Positions 19,360 to 28,429 of a stretch of 64,000 nt of DNA are shown here, one piece after another; positions within the stretch are counted from its first letter, which is position 1; every line of letters begins with the position of its first letter. The DNA is taken from positions 1,116,001 to 1,180,000 of the forward strand of contig NZ_CP031125.1 of assembly GCF_007833635.1 (NCBI RefSeq), written 5' to 3'. The translations under genes were made by a program, and so were the position numbers. Below the pieces are notes generated by a model. It saw only the letters and a list, made by a program, of their open reading frames with translations, ran no database searches and was not told where the DNA came from. This stretch comes from Candidatus Pelagibacter sp. FZCC0015 (lineage in GTDB: Bacteria > Pseudomonadota > Alphaproteobacteria > Pelagibacterales > Pelagibacteraceae).

Positions 19360-20715
19360 ATGAGTGAAGAAATTTTAATTGTAGACGATAACGCTGATAT
19401 CAGAAATATAATTAATGAATTAATTATAGATGCTGGTTATAAAACCAGATTAGCTGCAAATTATAATCAAGCACTTGCAGAAATAGATAAAAAATTACCT
19501 GATGTTGCAATTCTTGATGTTAAATTAGATAAGGGAGATAACGATGGTATTGAGCTTCTATCACATATTAAATCTAAAAATAAAGATACTCCTGTCATAA
19601 TTATTTCTGGTCATGCGAACATTGAAATGGCTGTCAAATCATTGCAGCATGGAGCATTTGAGTTTATAGAAAAACCATTTGATCAAGAAAGATTACTTAA
19701 CTTTGTTAAAAGAGCAGTTGAAAACTTTAATTTAAAAAAACAAAATAAAGAATATGAAAGTAAATTATTTTCATCTTATGAGTTAATAGGAAATAGCAAA
19801 AATACAATAAATATAATTGATCAAATTAAAAAAATTTCAGTTACTGAAAGTAGAGTTTTTATAAGTGGTCCTTCAGGTTCAGGAAAAGAATTAATTGCTA
19901 GAAAAATCCACAAAGCATCTGCTAGAAGCAAAAATCCATTTATTGTCCTAAATGGTGCTTTACTAGATTTCAATAAGTATGAATTAGAATTATTTGGGGA
20001 AGAAAAAGAAAATGGCTCTATCTCATACGGTGCGCTTGAAAAAGCTAATAAAGGAACACTTTTAATCGATCAAGTTTCAGAAATACCATTAGACATACAG
20101 TCTAAAATACTAAGAGTTTTGACTGATCAAAAATTTAAGAGAGTTAATGGAATTAATGACGTTAGTGTGGATGTAAGATTAATTTGTTCATCAAGTAAAG
20201 ATTTAAAAAAAGAAATAGAAATTGGAAATTTTAGAGAAGATTTATTTCATAGAATAAATGTTTTTGAGATAAATATTGAACCTTTAAATCAAAGAATTTC
20301 AGATATTCCTTTATTAATCAAATATTTTTCCAAAAAAATATCTGAAAATTACAAAATTAGAGAATTAGACATAGATGAAAATAATAGTTATGTTCTCAAT
20401 CATAATTGGCACGGTAACGTAAGAGAGTTAAGAAATTTAATAGAGAGAATTGCAATATTACAACCAGACTCAAAAGATAAAATTTCAAATATTATCAAGG
20501 AATCTTTAAAAAATTCAAATTTTGATGATCAATTGGCTGAAAATAGCCTTTCTGTGCCATTAAAAGAAGCTAGAGAAAAATTCGAAAAAGAGTATTTAAC
20601 TATTCAACTAAAAAAATTTAATGGAAATATTTCTAAGACAGCTAACTTTGTTGGAATGGAAAGAAGTGCATTACATAGAAAATTAAAAGGTTTGGGCATC
20701 AAAGAATTTAATTAA
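19360..20715 (+). CDS. ntrX: NtrX-type response regulator, AAA+ without GAFTGA
   Basis: The 451-residue regulator has a receiver domain with phospho-acceptor Asp53 (ILDVKL), a AAA+ domain with a Walker A variant SGPSGSGKE, LLIDQVSEI and RLICSSSKD, the arginine-finger region FREDLFHR, and a C-terminal Fis-type helix-turn-helix (NISKTANFVGMERSALHRKL). The sigma54-contacting GAFTGA loop, expected after ELFG, is replaced by an unrelated EEKENGSISYGALEKA. It therefore probably works without sigma54, as has been described for other alphaproteobacterial NtrX proteins. Confidence 0.92.
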   Translation: MSEEILIVDDNADIRNIINELIIDAGYKTRLAANYNQALAEIDKKLPDVAILDVKLDKGDNDGIELLSHIKSKNKDTPVIIISGHANIEMAVKSLQHGAFEFIEKPFDQERLLNFVKRAVENFNLKKQNKEYESKLFSSYELIGNSKNTINIIDQIKKISVTESRVFISGPSGSGKELIARKIHKASARSKNPFIVLNGALLDFNKYELELFGEEKENGSISYGALEKANKGTLLIDQVSEIPLDIQSKILRVLTDQKFKRVNGINDVSVDVRLICSSSKDLKKEIEIGNFREDLFHRINVFEINIEPLNQRISDIPLLIKYFSKKISENYKIRELDIDENNSYVLNHNWHGNVRELRNLIERIAILQPDSKDKISNIIKESLKNSNFDDQLAENSLSVPLKEAREKFEKEYLTIQLKKFNGNISKTANFVGMERSALHRKLKGLGIKEFN

Positions 20716-22107
20716 ATGAATATAATCATTTGTGGAGCTGGAAGAGTAGGGTTTACTATAGCTAAACAGCTAAGTGAGCAAGGTCATTCTATAACTGTTA
20801 TTGACCCTTCTAGTGAAGATATTCAAAAAATTGATGATGCTTTGGACGTTAAAGCTATAGTAGGAAAGGGTACCTATCCTTCAATATTAGAAAAAGCCAA
20901 CGCAGCAGAGACTGACATGATTATAGCAGTCACTAGAAACGATGAAATTAACATGCTTATTTGCCAAATAGCTTTTTCAATTTTTAAAATTCCAAAAAAA
21001 ATAGCTAGAATAAGATCTCAAGATTATCTAAATCCAAAATTTACCAGAGTTTATAACAAAGAAAATTTACCAATAGATGTAATTATTTCACCTGAGATTG
21101 AAATTGCTAAATCAATACAAAGAAAACTTGAGGCACCTGGAGCACTTGATAGTGTTCCATTTGCTGATAATAAAATTAGATTATTAGAAATTTTAATTAA
21201 TGAAAATTGTAAATTAATTAATATCAAACTTAATGATTTAACTAAAAAACATCCTAATTTAGATGCAAATATTATTGGAATAATAAGAGATGAAAAATTT
21301 TTAATTCCAAAGAAAAATGACGATGTTAAAAAAAATGATAAAATTTACGTAATAATCAATTCTTCACAAATGTCTGATACTTTAGAAGCTTTTGGACATG
21401 AAGAAAAAATATCTAAAAATATCTTAATTGTAGGTGGTGGTAACATAGGTTTTAACTTGGCTAAAAACATTGAAGAAACTTTGGATTCAGCAAGAGTTAA
21501 AATTATTGAAAAAAATAAAGAAAGAGCCGAATTTCTTGCTAGTGAGTTAAACAATACTATTGTCATCAATGGTGATGCTTTAGATGAAGAGGTTCTAGTA
21601 GAGGCTAATTTACAAGAAGCAGAAACAGTCCTTGCTTTAACAAATGATGATGAAGATAATTTAATGGTAAGTGTTCTTGTTGAAAAATTTGCAAAAGATG
21701 AAAAAGATATTGATGACAAAAGAACAATGGCTTTAATTAATAAGCCAAATTATTCTTTGTTACAAAGTTCTTTAAAAATTGATGATCTTATAGATCCTCG
21801 AATGAATACTGTCTCTAGTATTTTAAAACATATTCACAAAGGTACAATTGAAACAGCTTATACAATTATGAATGGTGAATATGAGGTAATTGAAGCGGAA
21901 ATTATAGAAACGTCAGAACTTATTAATAGAGAATTAAAAAATTCTAACTTGCCTGAGGAAATAAGAATAGGTGCTGTATTAAGAGAAAATAAAGTTATTA
22001 TACCTAGGTCAAATTTTGTTTTTCAAAAAGAGGATAAAGTTGTTTTTTTAGCTAAGAAAGATTCTATTTCAGTTGTGGAAAATATATTTAGAATAAGTTC
22101 TATTTAA
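20716..22107 (+). CDS. trkA: Trk potassium uptake regulator TrkA
   Basis: TrkA is the cytoplasmic NAD(H)-binding ring that gates the TrkH channel. The 463 residues contain two RCK repeats: IIICGAGRVGFTIAKQL at the N-terminus and ILIVGGGNIGFNLAKNI near residue 235, each followed by a TrkA-C domain. It directly follows ntrX (no gap) and precedes trkH by 4 bp. The ntrX-trkA linkage is classical in alphaproteobacteria and suggests co-transcription of nitrogen and potassium control. Confidence 0.95.
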   Translation: MNIIICGAGRVGFTIAKQLSEQGHSITVIDPSSEDIQKIDDALDVKAIVGKGTYPSILEKANAAETDMIIAVTRNDEINMLICQIAFSIFKIPKKIARIRSQDYLNPKFTRVYNKENLPIDVIISPEIEIAKSIQRKLEAPGALDSVPFADNKIRLLEILINENCKLINIKLNDLTKKHPNLDANIIGIIRDEKFLIPKKNDDVKKNDKIYVIINSSQMSDTLEAFGHEEKISKNILIVGGGNIGFNLAKNIEETLDSARVKIIEKNKERAEFLASELNNTIVINGDALDEEVLVEANLQEAETVLALTNDDEDNLMVSVLVEKFAKDEKDIDDKRTMALINKPNYSLLQSSLKIDDLIDPRMNTVSSILKHIHKGTIETAYTIMNGEYEVIEAEIIETSELINRELKNSNLPEEIRIGAVLRENKVIIPRSNFVFQKEDKVVFLAKKDSISVVENIFRISSI

Positions 22108-22111
22108 TTTA

Positions 22112-23518
22112 ATGTCATTTTTTAGAGTAAAGTATTTAAGTTTCTTTTTTATATTAATATCTATTTTTTCTTTTATTAATATTATTTATTCTTATTATTT
22201 TAATTTGTATCTAAATTTAAATGTATATTATTTTAGCTTAGTTATTTCTGCTATCATTGGAATAATTTTTTATAAAATTAAAACTAATCAAAAAAAACCT
22301 ACAATATTTGAAAAAATATTAACTGTTTTGTTGGGATATTTTTTAATGCCATTGATTTTGTCAACACCTTTTTATTTAAGTATTTATAATTTATCTTTTT
22401 TAAATTCTTTATTTGAAGCTGTTTCAGGATTTACTTCAACAGGTTTTACTGTGTTTGAAAATATAAAACATATCGATCAAGGCTTAATTCTATGGAGATC
22501 ATCAATACAGTGGATTGGAGGGTTGTATTTTTTATATTCTATAATTTTCTTAATTGATATCTATGATGAAAGTTTAAAAAAATCTTTAACTAATTTTTTA
22601 TCTTTTAATTCTGCCGAAATTTTAAAACAATCAATTAAAATTCTTTTATTATACTCAGGATTAACTATATCAATTTTTATCATTCTAAACATTCTTGGAA
22701 TTAGATCGTTTAATTCACTTAATTTAGCAATGACGTTAATTTCCTCAGGCGGATTTCTACCTGAGAATGAACTTTCGTCAATTTTAATAAATGATTTTCA
22801 AATAATTATATTTTGCTTTTTAATGTTGATCTCTTTTTTTAGTATTTTTTTTACATACAATTTAATTTTTTTAAGAAATAAAAACTTAAATTTTTTTTAT
22901 GAAGATATACATTTATTTTTATATTTTGTTGTAGTTGTAAGTATATTTTTTGTTTTCTTTAGTTATGATACTAATTTCACATTTAGTTTTTTATCTTTAG
23001 TGAGTAGTATTTCTAATATTGGTATTTCTCTTAATGTTGATCAAGCTAATTTAAACTTTATATATATCTTGCTTGTAATTATTGGTGGATCTTTTTTTTC
23101 TACGAGCTCAGGTTTAAGGTTTTTAAAAATATATTCTCTAACAAAATATTCTATCAATCAAATTCTTTCTTTTAGTAGGCCAAAAAATGTATTTATGAAT
23201 AAACTAGTTTTTTCTAAAATTAATTTTGACACAAAAGATATAAATAAATATTTTTTAACAATTGTAATTTTTGTTATTTCCCTTTTTTCTTTAACCACCT
23301 TGTTATCTTTGTCTAATATTCAATTTGAATATTCTTTCAAATTAGCTGTATTAACCTTAATGAATACTGTTAATTCATCTGCCTATGGTATCTCTGACTT
23401 CAATTTTCAAAATTTACACTTTTTAACCAAATATTTTCTTATATTTTTTATGATTATCGGAAGGGTTGAACTGTTATCTTTGTTGTTAATTGCTAAAAAA
23501 TTCCTTTTTAAAAATTAA
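22112..23518 (+). CDS. trkH: Trk-type potassium channel subunit TrkH
   Basis: The 468-residue protein is strongly hydrophobic throughout, with about ten membrane segments and the pore-loop repeats of the TrkH/KtrB family: FEAVSGFTSTGFTVFE (first P-loop), WIGGLYFL, LISSGGFL, GGSFFSTSSGLR and the late MNTVNSSAYG. It mediates K+ uptake with TrkA. It ends the ntrY-ntrX-trkA-trkH run and has no terminator before tRNA-Arg. Codon use is extremely A+T-rich, as expected for Phe/Ile/Leu-rich membrane proteins. Confidence 0.92.
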   Translation: MSFFRVKYLSFFFILISIFSFINIIYSYYFNLYLNLNVYYFSLVISAIIGIIFYKIKTNQKKPTIFEKILTVLLGYFLMPLILSTPFYLSIYNLSFLNSLFEAVSGFTSTGFTVFENIKHIDQGLILWRSSIQWIGGLYFLYSIIFLIDIYDESLKKSLTNFLSFNSAEILKQSIKILLLYSGLTISIFIILNILGIRSFNSLNLAMTLISSGGFLPENELSSILINDFQIIIFCFLMLISFFSIFFTYNLIFLRNKNLNFFYEDIHLFLYFVVVVSIFFVFFSYDTNFTFSFLSLVSSISNIGISLNVDQANLNFIYILLVIIGGSFFSTSSGLRFLKIYSLTKYSINQILSFSRPKNVFMNKLVFSKINFDTKDINKYFLTIVIFVISLFSLTTLLSLSNIQFEYSFKLAVLTLMNTVNSSAYGISDFNFQNLHFLTKYFLIFFMIIGRVELLSLLLIAKKFLFKN

Positions 23519-23546
23519 TTTAGTATTATATATATCAATAAATTTT

Positions 23547-23623
23547 GCGCCCTTAGCTCAGCTGGATAGAGCATCGGTTTTCTAAACCGAGGGTCGTAGG
23601 TTCGAATCCTTCAGGGCGCGCCA
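23547..23623 (+). tRNA. tRNA-Arg (anticodon TCT)
   Basis: A 77-base cloverleaf: acceptor stem GCGCCCT pairing with AGGGCGC, D-arm with AGCTCAGCTGGATAGAGC, anticodon arm TCGGT-TTTCTAA-ACCGA with anticodon TCT, and T-loop GGTTCGAATCC. The CCA end is encoded (23621-23623). It reads AGA/AGG codons, the preferred arginine codons in this A+T-rich genome. Confidence 0.97.
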
Positions 23624-23662
23624 TTTCTTTGATTTTAACGCATTAATCATATATAATTTTGC

Positions 23663-23682
23663 TTGACTAGAATTTTAGTCAA
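23663..23682. promoter_or_regulatory. Inverted repeat upstream of aapJ (possible operator and -35)
   Basis: Seven-base arms TTGACTA and TAGTCAA with a 6-base loop lie about 120 bp upstream of aapJ. The first arm contains TTGACT, a good -35 hexamer, so the repeat could be an operator over the promoter. No close -10 at the standard distance is convincing. Function is inferred. Confidence 0.4.
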
Positions 23683-23761
23683 ATCCATTTAATATATTAT
23701 TTTTTCTTGAACACTATTTTCTTACATGCTTAAATTAAGAATATTCAAAAGTAATTTTGAA

Positions 23762-23779
23762 TTATTTGTTAACAAATAA
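23762..23779. promoter_or_regulatory. 18-bp perfect palindrome before aapJ
   Basis: The sequence TTATTTGTT-AACAAATAA is a perfect 18-bp palindrome ending 21 bp before the aapJ start codon and just before its ribosome binding site (AGGAAG). It could be a regulator binding site or a weak 5'-UTR stem. A+T-rich palindromes are common in this genome, but perfect 18-mers are not expected often. Confidence 0.4.
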
Positions 23780-23800
23780 AAATAACGTAAAGGAAGAATA

Positions 23801-24841
23801 ATGTTTAAATACTTAAAACAATTAACTTCTTTAGTTGCTATGGTTGCAGTGTTGTTTACTTTTACAACAGAAACTATGGCTGCTAAAAAATCTAAAACAC
23901 TTAAAAACACTCAAAAGAAGGGTTTTGTAAGATGTGGAGTATCTCAAGGTCTTCCAGGATTTTCTAATGCTGATGCTGCAGGAAATTGGACTGGTATCGA
24001 TGTTGATGTATGTAGAGCGGTAGCTGCTGCAGTACTAGGTGATGCAAACAAAGTTAAGTTTACACCATTAAGTGCTAAAGAAAGATTTACAGCTTTAACT
24101 TCTGGTGAGATTGATATCTTATCAAGAAACACAACTTGGACTCTTTCTAGGGATGCTGATATCGGACTTACTTTCGTTGGAGTAAACTTCTACGATGGTC
24201 AAGGTTTCATGGTTAGAAAAAGTTCTGGTATTACTTCAACAAGCCAATTCAAAGATGGTATCTCAGCTTGTACAAACATTGGTACAACAACTGAGTTAAA
24301 CATGAGAGACTTCTTTAACTCTAAAGGTATTTCTTATGAGCCAGTTGCTTTCGAAAAAGCTGATGAAGTCGTAGCTGCTTATGATGCAGGTAGATGTGAC
24401 ACTTACACTACTGATAAATCAGGTTTAGCTGCACAAAGAACTAAAATGTCTAACCCAGATGATCACATTGTATTACCTGAAACTGTTTCTAAAGAGCCTT
24501 TAGGGCCAGTTGTAAGACAAGGTGACTCTGTTTGGGAAGATATCGTTAGATGGTCTTTAAATGCTATGATCGAAGCAGAGGAGTATGGAATTACTTCTGC
24601 AAATGCAGACTCAATGAAAACTTCAGATAACCCAGCTGTAAAAAGATTAGTTGGTGCTGAAGGTGAATTAGGTGCTGCTTTTGGTCTAGACAATGAGTGG
24701 AGCTTAAGAATTATTAAGCAAGTTGGTAACTATGGTGAAAGCTATAAAAGAAATATAGCTGACACAGGAATTTTACCTGACAGAGGTCCAAATGAGTTAT
24801 GGACTAAAGGTGGAATTCTTTATGTACCACCTGCAAGATAA
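23801..24841 (+). CDS. aapJ: General L-amino acid ABC transporter, periplasmic binding protein
   Basis: The 346-residue protein has a signal peptide (hydrophobic core about 8-24, cleavage near TMA/AK) and a family 3 solute-binding fold. LPGFSNADAAGNWTGIDVDVCRAVAAAV, LSRNTTWTLSRD and the C-terminal GILPDRGPNELWTKGG-type tail identify the AapJ/BztA/YhdW subfamily that binds many L-amino acids. A strong ribosome binding site (AGGAAG) is present. The coding sequence is richer in G+C third positions than its neighbours, a sign of very high expression. A terminator follows immediately, so the binding protein can be made in excess over the permease. Confidence 0.95.
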   Translation: MFKYLKQLTSLVAMVAVLFTFTTETMAAKKSKTLKNTQKKGFVRCGVSQGLPGFSNADAAGNWTGIDVDVCRAVAAAVLGDANKVKFTPLSAKERFTALTSGEIDILSRNTTWTLSRDADIGLTFVGVNFYDGQGFMVRKSSGITSTSQFKDGISACTNIGTTTELNMRDFFNSKGISYEPVAFEKADEVVAAYDAGRCDTYTTDKSGLAAQRTKMSNPDDHIVLPETVSKEPLGPVVRQGDSVWEDIVRWSLNAMIEAEEYGITSANADSMKTSDNPAVKRLVGAEGELGAAFGLDNEWSLRIIKQVGNYGESYKRNIADTGILPDRGPNELWTKGGILYVPPAR

Positions 24842-24860
24842 TTGCATATTTAACTAATTA

Positions 24861-24892
24861 AAAAGGGCTAGATTTTTCTAGCCCTTTTTTTT
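24861..24892 (+). terminator. Intra-operon terminator after aapJ
   Basis: GGGCTAG (24865-24871) and CTAGCCC (24878-24884) form a 7-bp G+C-rich stem with a 6-base loop, extended by A/T pairs and followed by eight T. It ends 13 bp before aapQ. Partial termination here would give more AapJ than membrane components. Confidence 0.85.
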
Positions 24893-24904
24893 ATAAGCGT
24901 TCAA

Positions 24905-26056
24905 ATGGACCTGAAATTACAAAAAATCATTCCTCAATTAATTACCGTTTTAGTTGTAGTATTAGTTTTTGGATTTTTTACATATAATGCACAAATCAAT
25001 ATGGAGAATAGAGGTATTGATTTTGGATATGGGTTTCTTTCTCAAGAATCTTCATTTGATGTACAGTTTTCACTTATTGAATATGATGGATCCCATTCTT
25101 ATTTCCGAGCATATCTAGTTGGTTTACTTAATACTATTTTAGTCTCTATAATTGGAATTATTTTTGCAACAATTTTAGGTGTAATCGTTGGTGTAGCAAG
25201 ATTATCTCCAAATTATTTAATAAATCAATTTGCTGCTTTTTATGTAGAATTTTTTAGAAATATCCCATTACTTTTACAAATATTTTTTTGGTATTTTGCT
25301 GCCTTAAGGGCTTTACCTCTGCCACAAGATGCAGATGCAATGTTGGGTGTTTTTTTCTTAACTATTAAAGGTTTATATGTCCCAGCATTCATCTGGGAAA
25401 ATCTTAATGTATTTTTATATTCAATAATCGCAGCAATAATTGCAATAGTTGTAATTAGAATCCATGCAAGAAAAGTACAAGAAACGCAAGGTAAGCAGCT
25501 ACCAGTTTTTTGGATATCAGTAGGTTTAATTTTTATATTACCTTTGCTAAGCTTTTTAATAGGAGGTGTAAGTTTATCTTTTGAAATACCTCAATTAAAA
25601 CAATTGGCTACAACATCATTTATTTACGAAGGCGGGTTAAGTTTACCTCCTGAGCTAATCGCTTTAACTTTATCATTAGCTTTATATACAGCAACTTTCA
25701 TTGCTGAATGTGTTAGAGCAGGAATACAAGGTGTAGGTAAAGGTCAAAAAGAAGCTGCTGCATCTATTGGATTAAATCCTAACCAAGTTTTAAAATTAGT
25801 TGTAATGCCCCAAGCATTAAGAATTATTATTCCACCAACAACAAACCAATATTTAAATCTAACAAAAAATTCATCTTTAGCAGCTGCTATTGCCTATCCT
25901 GACCTAGTGCTAGTTTTTGCCGGAACAGCATTGATGCAAACTGGTAAAGCAATTGAAATAGTTTCAATAACAATGCTTACATACTTAAGTTTAAGTATTT
26001 CAATTTCAATTCTCATGAATTGGTACAACAAAAAAATTGCGATTAAGGAAAAATAA
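24905..26056 (+). CDS. aapQ: General L-amino acid ABC transporter permease AapQ
   Basis: The 383-residue membrane protein has about eight hydrophobic segments. The His/Glu/Gln-type amino acid permease domain is visible in YFRAYLVGLLNTILVS near residue 62 and in the EAA loop GVGKGQKEAAASIGLNPNQ (about 277-295), which docks onto the ATPase. It is the larger-type permease of the AapJQMP family. AapM begins directly after the stop codon. Confidence 0.93.
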   Translation: MDLKLQKIIPQLITVLVVVLVFGFFTYNAQINMENRGIDFGYGFLSQESSFDVQFSLIEYDGSHSYFRAYLVGLLNTILVSIIGIIFATILGVIVGVARLSPNYLINQFAAFYVEFFRNIPLLLQIFFWYFAALRALPLPQDADAMLGVFFLTIKGLYVPAFIWENLNVFLYSIIAAIIAIVVIRIHARKVQETQGKQLPVFWISVGLIFILPLLSFLIGGVSLSFEIPQLKQLATTSFIYEGGLSLPPELIALTLSLALYTATFIAECVRAGIQGVGKGQKEAAASIGLNPNQVLKLVVMPQALRIIIPPTTNQYLNLTKNSSLAAAIAYPDLVLVFAGTALMQTGKAIEIVSITMLTYLSLSISISILMNWYNKKIAIKEK

Positions 26057-27499
26057 ATGTCAAAAATTAATTTTTTAAAACCAGATAAGGAAAATTTAAA
26101 TACCTTTTTGTATTTAGGTTCATTTTTATTTGTTATTAGTGTTATTGATGTATTTCTTAATTCATTTTTTAGTTTAAATATCACTGGATTTTTACCTTCA
26201 TCATTAAGCTTTATAATCCCAATTATATTAGGATTTATAGGTTTGCATTTTATAAGAATTGAACAAAGCGGTTATAAGTTTTTAGATCAAGTTAATAAAA
26301 ATATTAATACAAATAATTTTAATGCAATCTTATCTTTATTAATTATTTTTATAATCATTAAGGCAACACCACCAATTTTAAGTTGGTTTGTAGTTGATGC
26401 AAGTTTTGCTGGAGATAGTAAGGACGTGTGTTCAGGCACTGGCGCTTGTTGGACCTATATTAAAGTATGGTTTAGAAGATTTATGTATGGAATGTATCCT
26501 AATGCTGAGCAATGGAGAATAAATTTATCTTTCATAGCGTTAGCTCTCTTAGGTTCTGTTGGGTATTTTGCTACGGAAAAATTTAAAAAATATTTAACTC
26601 TATATTATGTTGTAATTTATCCATTTATAGCTTTCCTATTTATTTTCTTTTTCATATCAGGTGGTCCAGTATTTTTTGACTTTTCTTATGGAATAATTGC
26701 TGCTGTAATTTCAATTATTATTGGTTTCTTTATTCCAGGTAGATTTAAATTTTATTATTTTATTTTTGTTCCAATAACGCTCTATATAGCTCTTAAATAT
26801 TTTATTTTTTATGAAGAATTAATTGAGTTAGGCAAACTTGATGGATTAAATTGGGTTGAAACAGGAGCTTGGGGAGGATTATCACTTACATTTATAATTT
26901 CATTTTTCTGTTTAATTTTCTGTTTTCCTATTGGAATGGCTTTTGCACTAGGTAGAAGATCTGATTTTCCTTTAATAAGATATATATCAATCGGATTTAT
27001 AGAGTTTTGGAGAGGAGTTCCTTTAATTACAGTGTTGTTCATGTCAGCTGTGATGTTTCCAATGTTTTTACCTGAAGATTTTTTTATTGATAAATTAGTT
27101 AGAGCAATCATAGCAATTTCTTTATTTGAAGCTGCATATGTTGCAGAAGTTATTAGAGGTGGTTTACAAGCATTACCACGTGGTCAATATGAGGCTGCAA
27201 AATCACTTGGAATGGGATATTGGAAAATGCATATTTTTGTAATTCTTCCACAAGCTTTAAAGTTAGTAATACCTGGAATTGCTAATACATTTTTGGCTTT
27301 AGTTAAAGATACTCCTCTAATTTTTGTAGTTGGCTTACTTGAAATAGTAGGAATGTTAAATTTAGCAAAAACTAATCCAGAGTGGTTAGGTTTTGCTATG
27401 GAAGGCTATGTATTTGCTGCAATAATTTTCTGGATTATTTGTTATGCAATGAGTAAGTATAGCTATAATCTAGAACAGAAATATAAAACAGAGCGATAA
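26057..27499 (+). CDS. aapM: General L-amino acid ABC transporter permease AapM, long form
   Basis: This 480-residue permease pairs with AapQ. The C-terminal part has the conserved domain: WGGLSLTFIISF, IEFWRGVPLITVLFM and the EAA loop ALPRGQYEAAKSLGMGYWKM. Rhizobial AapM is about 385 residues; the extra length here is an N-terminal region with several more membrane segments and a periplasmic stretch containing a Cys pair (DVCSGTGACW). It begins at the base after the aapQ stop and is followed by aapP after 3 bp. Confidence 0.93.
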   Translation: MSKINFLKPDKENLNTFLYLGSFLFVISVIDVFLNSFFSLNITGFLPSSLSFIIPIILGFIGLHFIRIEQSGYKFLDQVNKNINTNNFNAILSLLIIFIIIKATPPILSWFVVDASFAGDSKDVCSGTGACWTYIKVWFRRFMYGMYPNAEQWRINLSFIALALLGSVGYFATEKFKKYLTLYYVVIYPFIAFLFIFFFISGGPVFFDFSYGIIAAVISIIIGFFIPGRFKFYYFIFVPITLYIALKYFIFYEELIELGKLDGLNWVETGAWGGLSLTFIISFFCLIFCFPIGMAFALGRRSDFPLIRYISIGFIEFWRGVPLITVLFMSAVMFPMFLPEDFFIDKLVRAIIAISLFEAAYVAEVIRGGLQALPRGQYEAAKSLGMGYWKMHIFVILPQALKLVIPGIANTFLALVKDTPLIFVVGLLEIVGMLNLAKTNPEWLGFAMEGYVFAAIIFWIICYAMSKYSYNLEQKYKTER

Positions 27500-27502
27500 A
27501 CT

Positions 27503-28237
27503 ATGTCTGACAGTATTATTCAAATAAGAAATGTAAATAAATGGTTTGGGGATTTTCAAGTTTTAAAAGATATTAATTTAGAAGTTAAACCAAAAGAGAA
27601 AATTGTTGTTTGTGGTCCATCAGGTTCAGGTAAATCAACATTAATCAGATGTATAAATAGATTAGAAGAGCATCAGCAAGGAGATATTATTGTAGATGGA
27701 AATACTCTAACAGAAGATACCAAAAATATTGAACAAATCAGAGCAGAAGTTGGAATGGTATTTCAACAGTTTAATTTGTTTCCTCATTTATCGATTGTAG
27801 ATAATTGTACACTTGCACCAATTTGGGTAAAAAAAATGCCAAAAAAAGAAGCTGAAGAATTAGCTTTAAAGCATTTAGAAAGAGTTCAAATTCTTGATCA
27901 AGCACAAAAATTTCCAGGTCAATTATCAGGTGGTCAACAACAAAGGGTTGCTATAGCTAGAGCTCTTTGTATGGAGCCAAAAATTATGTTGTTTGATGAA
28001 CCTACATCAGCTCTTGATCCAGAAATGATTAAAGAAGTTTTAGACGTAATGGTAAATCTAGCAAATCAAGGTATGACAATGATAGTTGTTACTCATGAGA
28101 TGGGATTTGCTAAGGAAGTTGCCGATAAAATGATCTTTATGGACGAAGGAATGATAGTAGAAAAAGCTGATACAAAAGAGTTTTTTGCCAATCCAAAGAG
28201 CGATAGAACTAAGCTGTTTTTAAGTCAGATACTGTAA
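27503..28237 (+). CDS. aapP: General L-amino acid ABC transporter ATPase AapP
   Basis: The 244-residue ABC ATPase has Walker [10 protein letters not shown] (38-46), the Q-loop in [11 protein letters not shown], the signature LSGGQQQRV, Walker [13 protein letters not shown] and the H-loop VVTHEMGF. It is nearly a consensus polar-amino-acid ABC ATPase (GlnQ/AapP). It energises AapQM from the cytoplasm and completes the aapJQMP cluster. Confidence 0.95.
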   Translation: MSDSIIQIRNVNKWFGDFQVLKDINLEVKPKEKIVVCGPSGSGKSTLIRCINRLEEHQQGDIIVDGNTLTEDTKNIEQIRAEVGMVFQQFNLFPHLSIVDNCTLAPIWVKKMPKKEAEELALKHLERVQILDQAQKFPGQLSGGQQQRVAIARALCMEPKIMLFDEPTSALDPEMIKEVLDVMVNLANQGMTMIVVTHEMGFAKEVADKMIFMDEGMIVEKADTKEFFANPKSDRTKLFLSQIL

Positions 28238-28296
28238 AAAATATATAATTTTAAAGCAATAAATTTACATTAAATCAATCTAAATATGTTCATTTT

Positions 28297-28317
28297 GCAT
28301 TCAACTAATGCTTGACA
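28297..28317 (+). promoter_or_regulatory. Possible promoter/operator of the XRE regulator
   Basis: A consensus -35 TTGACA (28312-28317) is preceded directly by the inverted repeat GCATT-N5-AATGC (28297-28311). A loose -10 (TAAATT, 28333-28338) lies 15 bp downstream. The repeat next to the -35 could be an autoregulatory operator; support is modest. Confidence 0.35.
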
Positions 28318-28411
28318 GTATTTTAATTATTTTAAATTTCTTACAAAAAAAAATAAATTTTTCTATTGCAGTAACTTTAATAAATAGGTTCAATAGTAAT
28401 TATATAATTTA

Positions 28412-28429
28412 ATTAAGAGGGGTCTTAAT
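28412..28429 (+). promoter_or_regulatory. Hairpin enclosing the Shine-Dalgarno of the XRE gene
   Basis: ATTAAGA (28412-28418) and TCTTAAT (28423-28429) are perfect 7-bp arms around a GGGG loop that is the core of the ribosome binding site, and the 3' arm includes the first two bases of the ATG. As RNA it could modulate initiation; as DNA it could be an operator. Confidence 0.45.
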
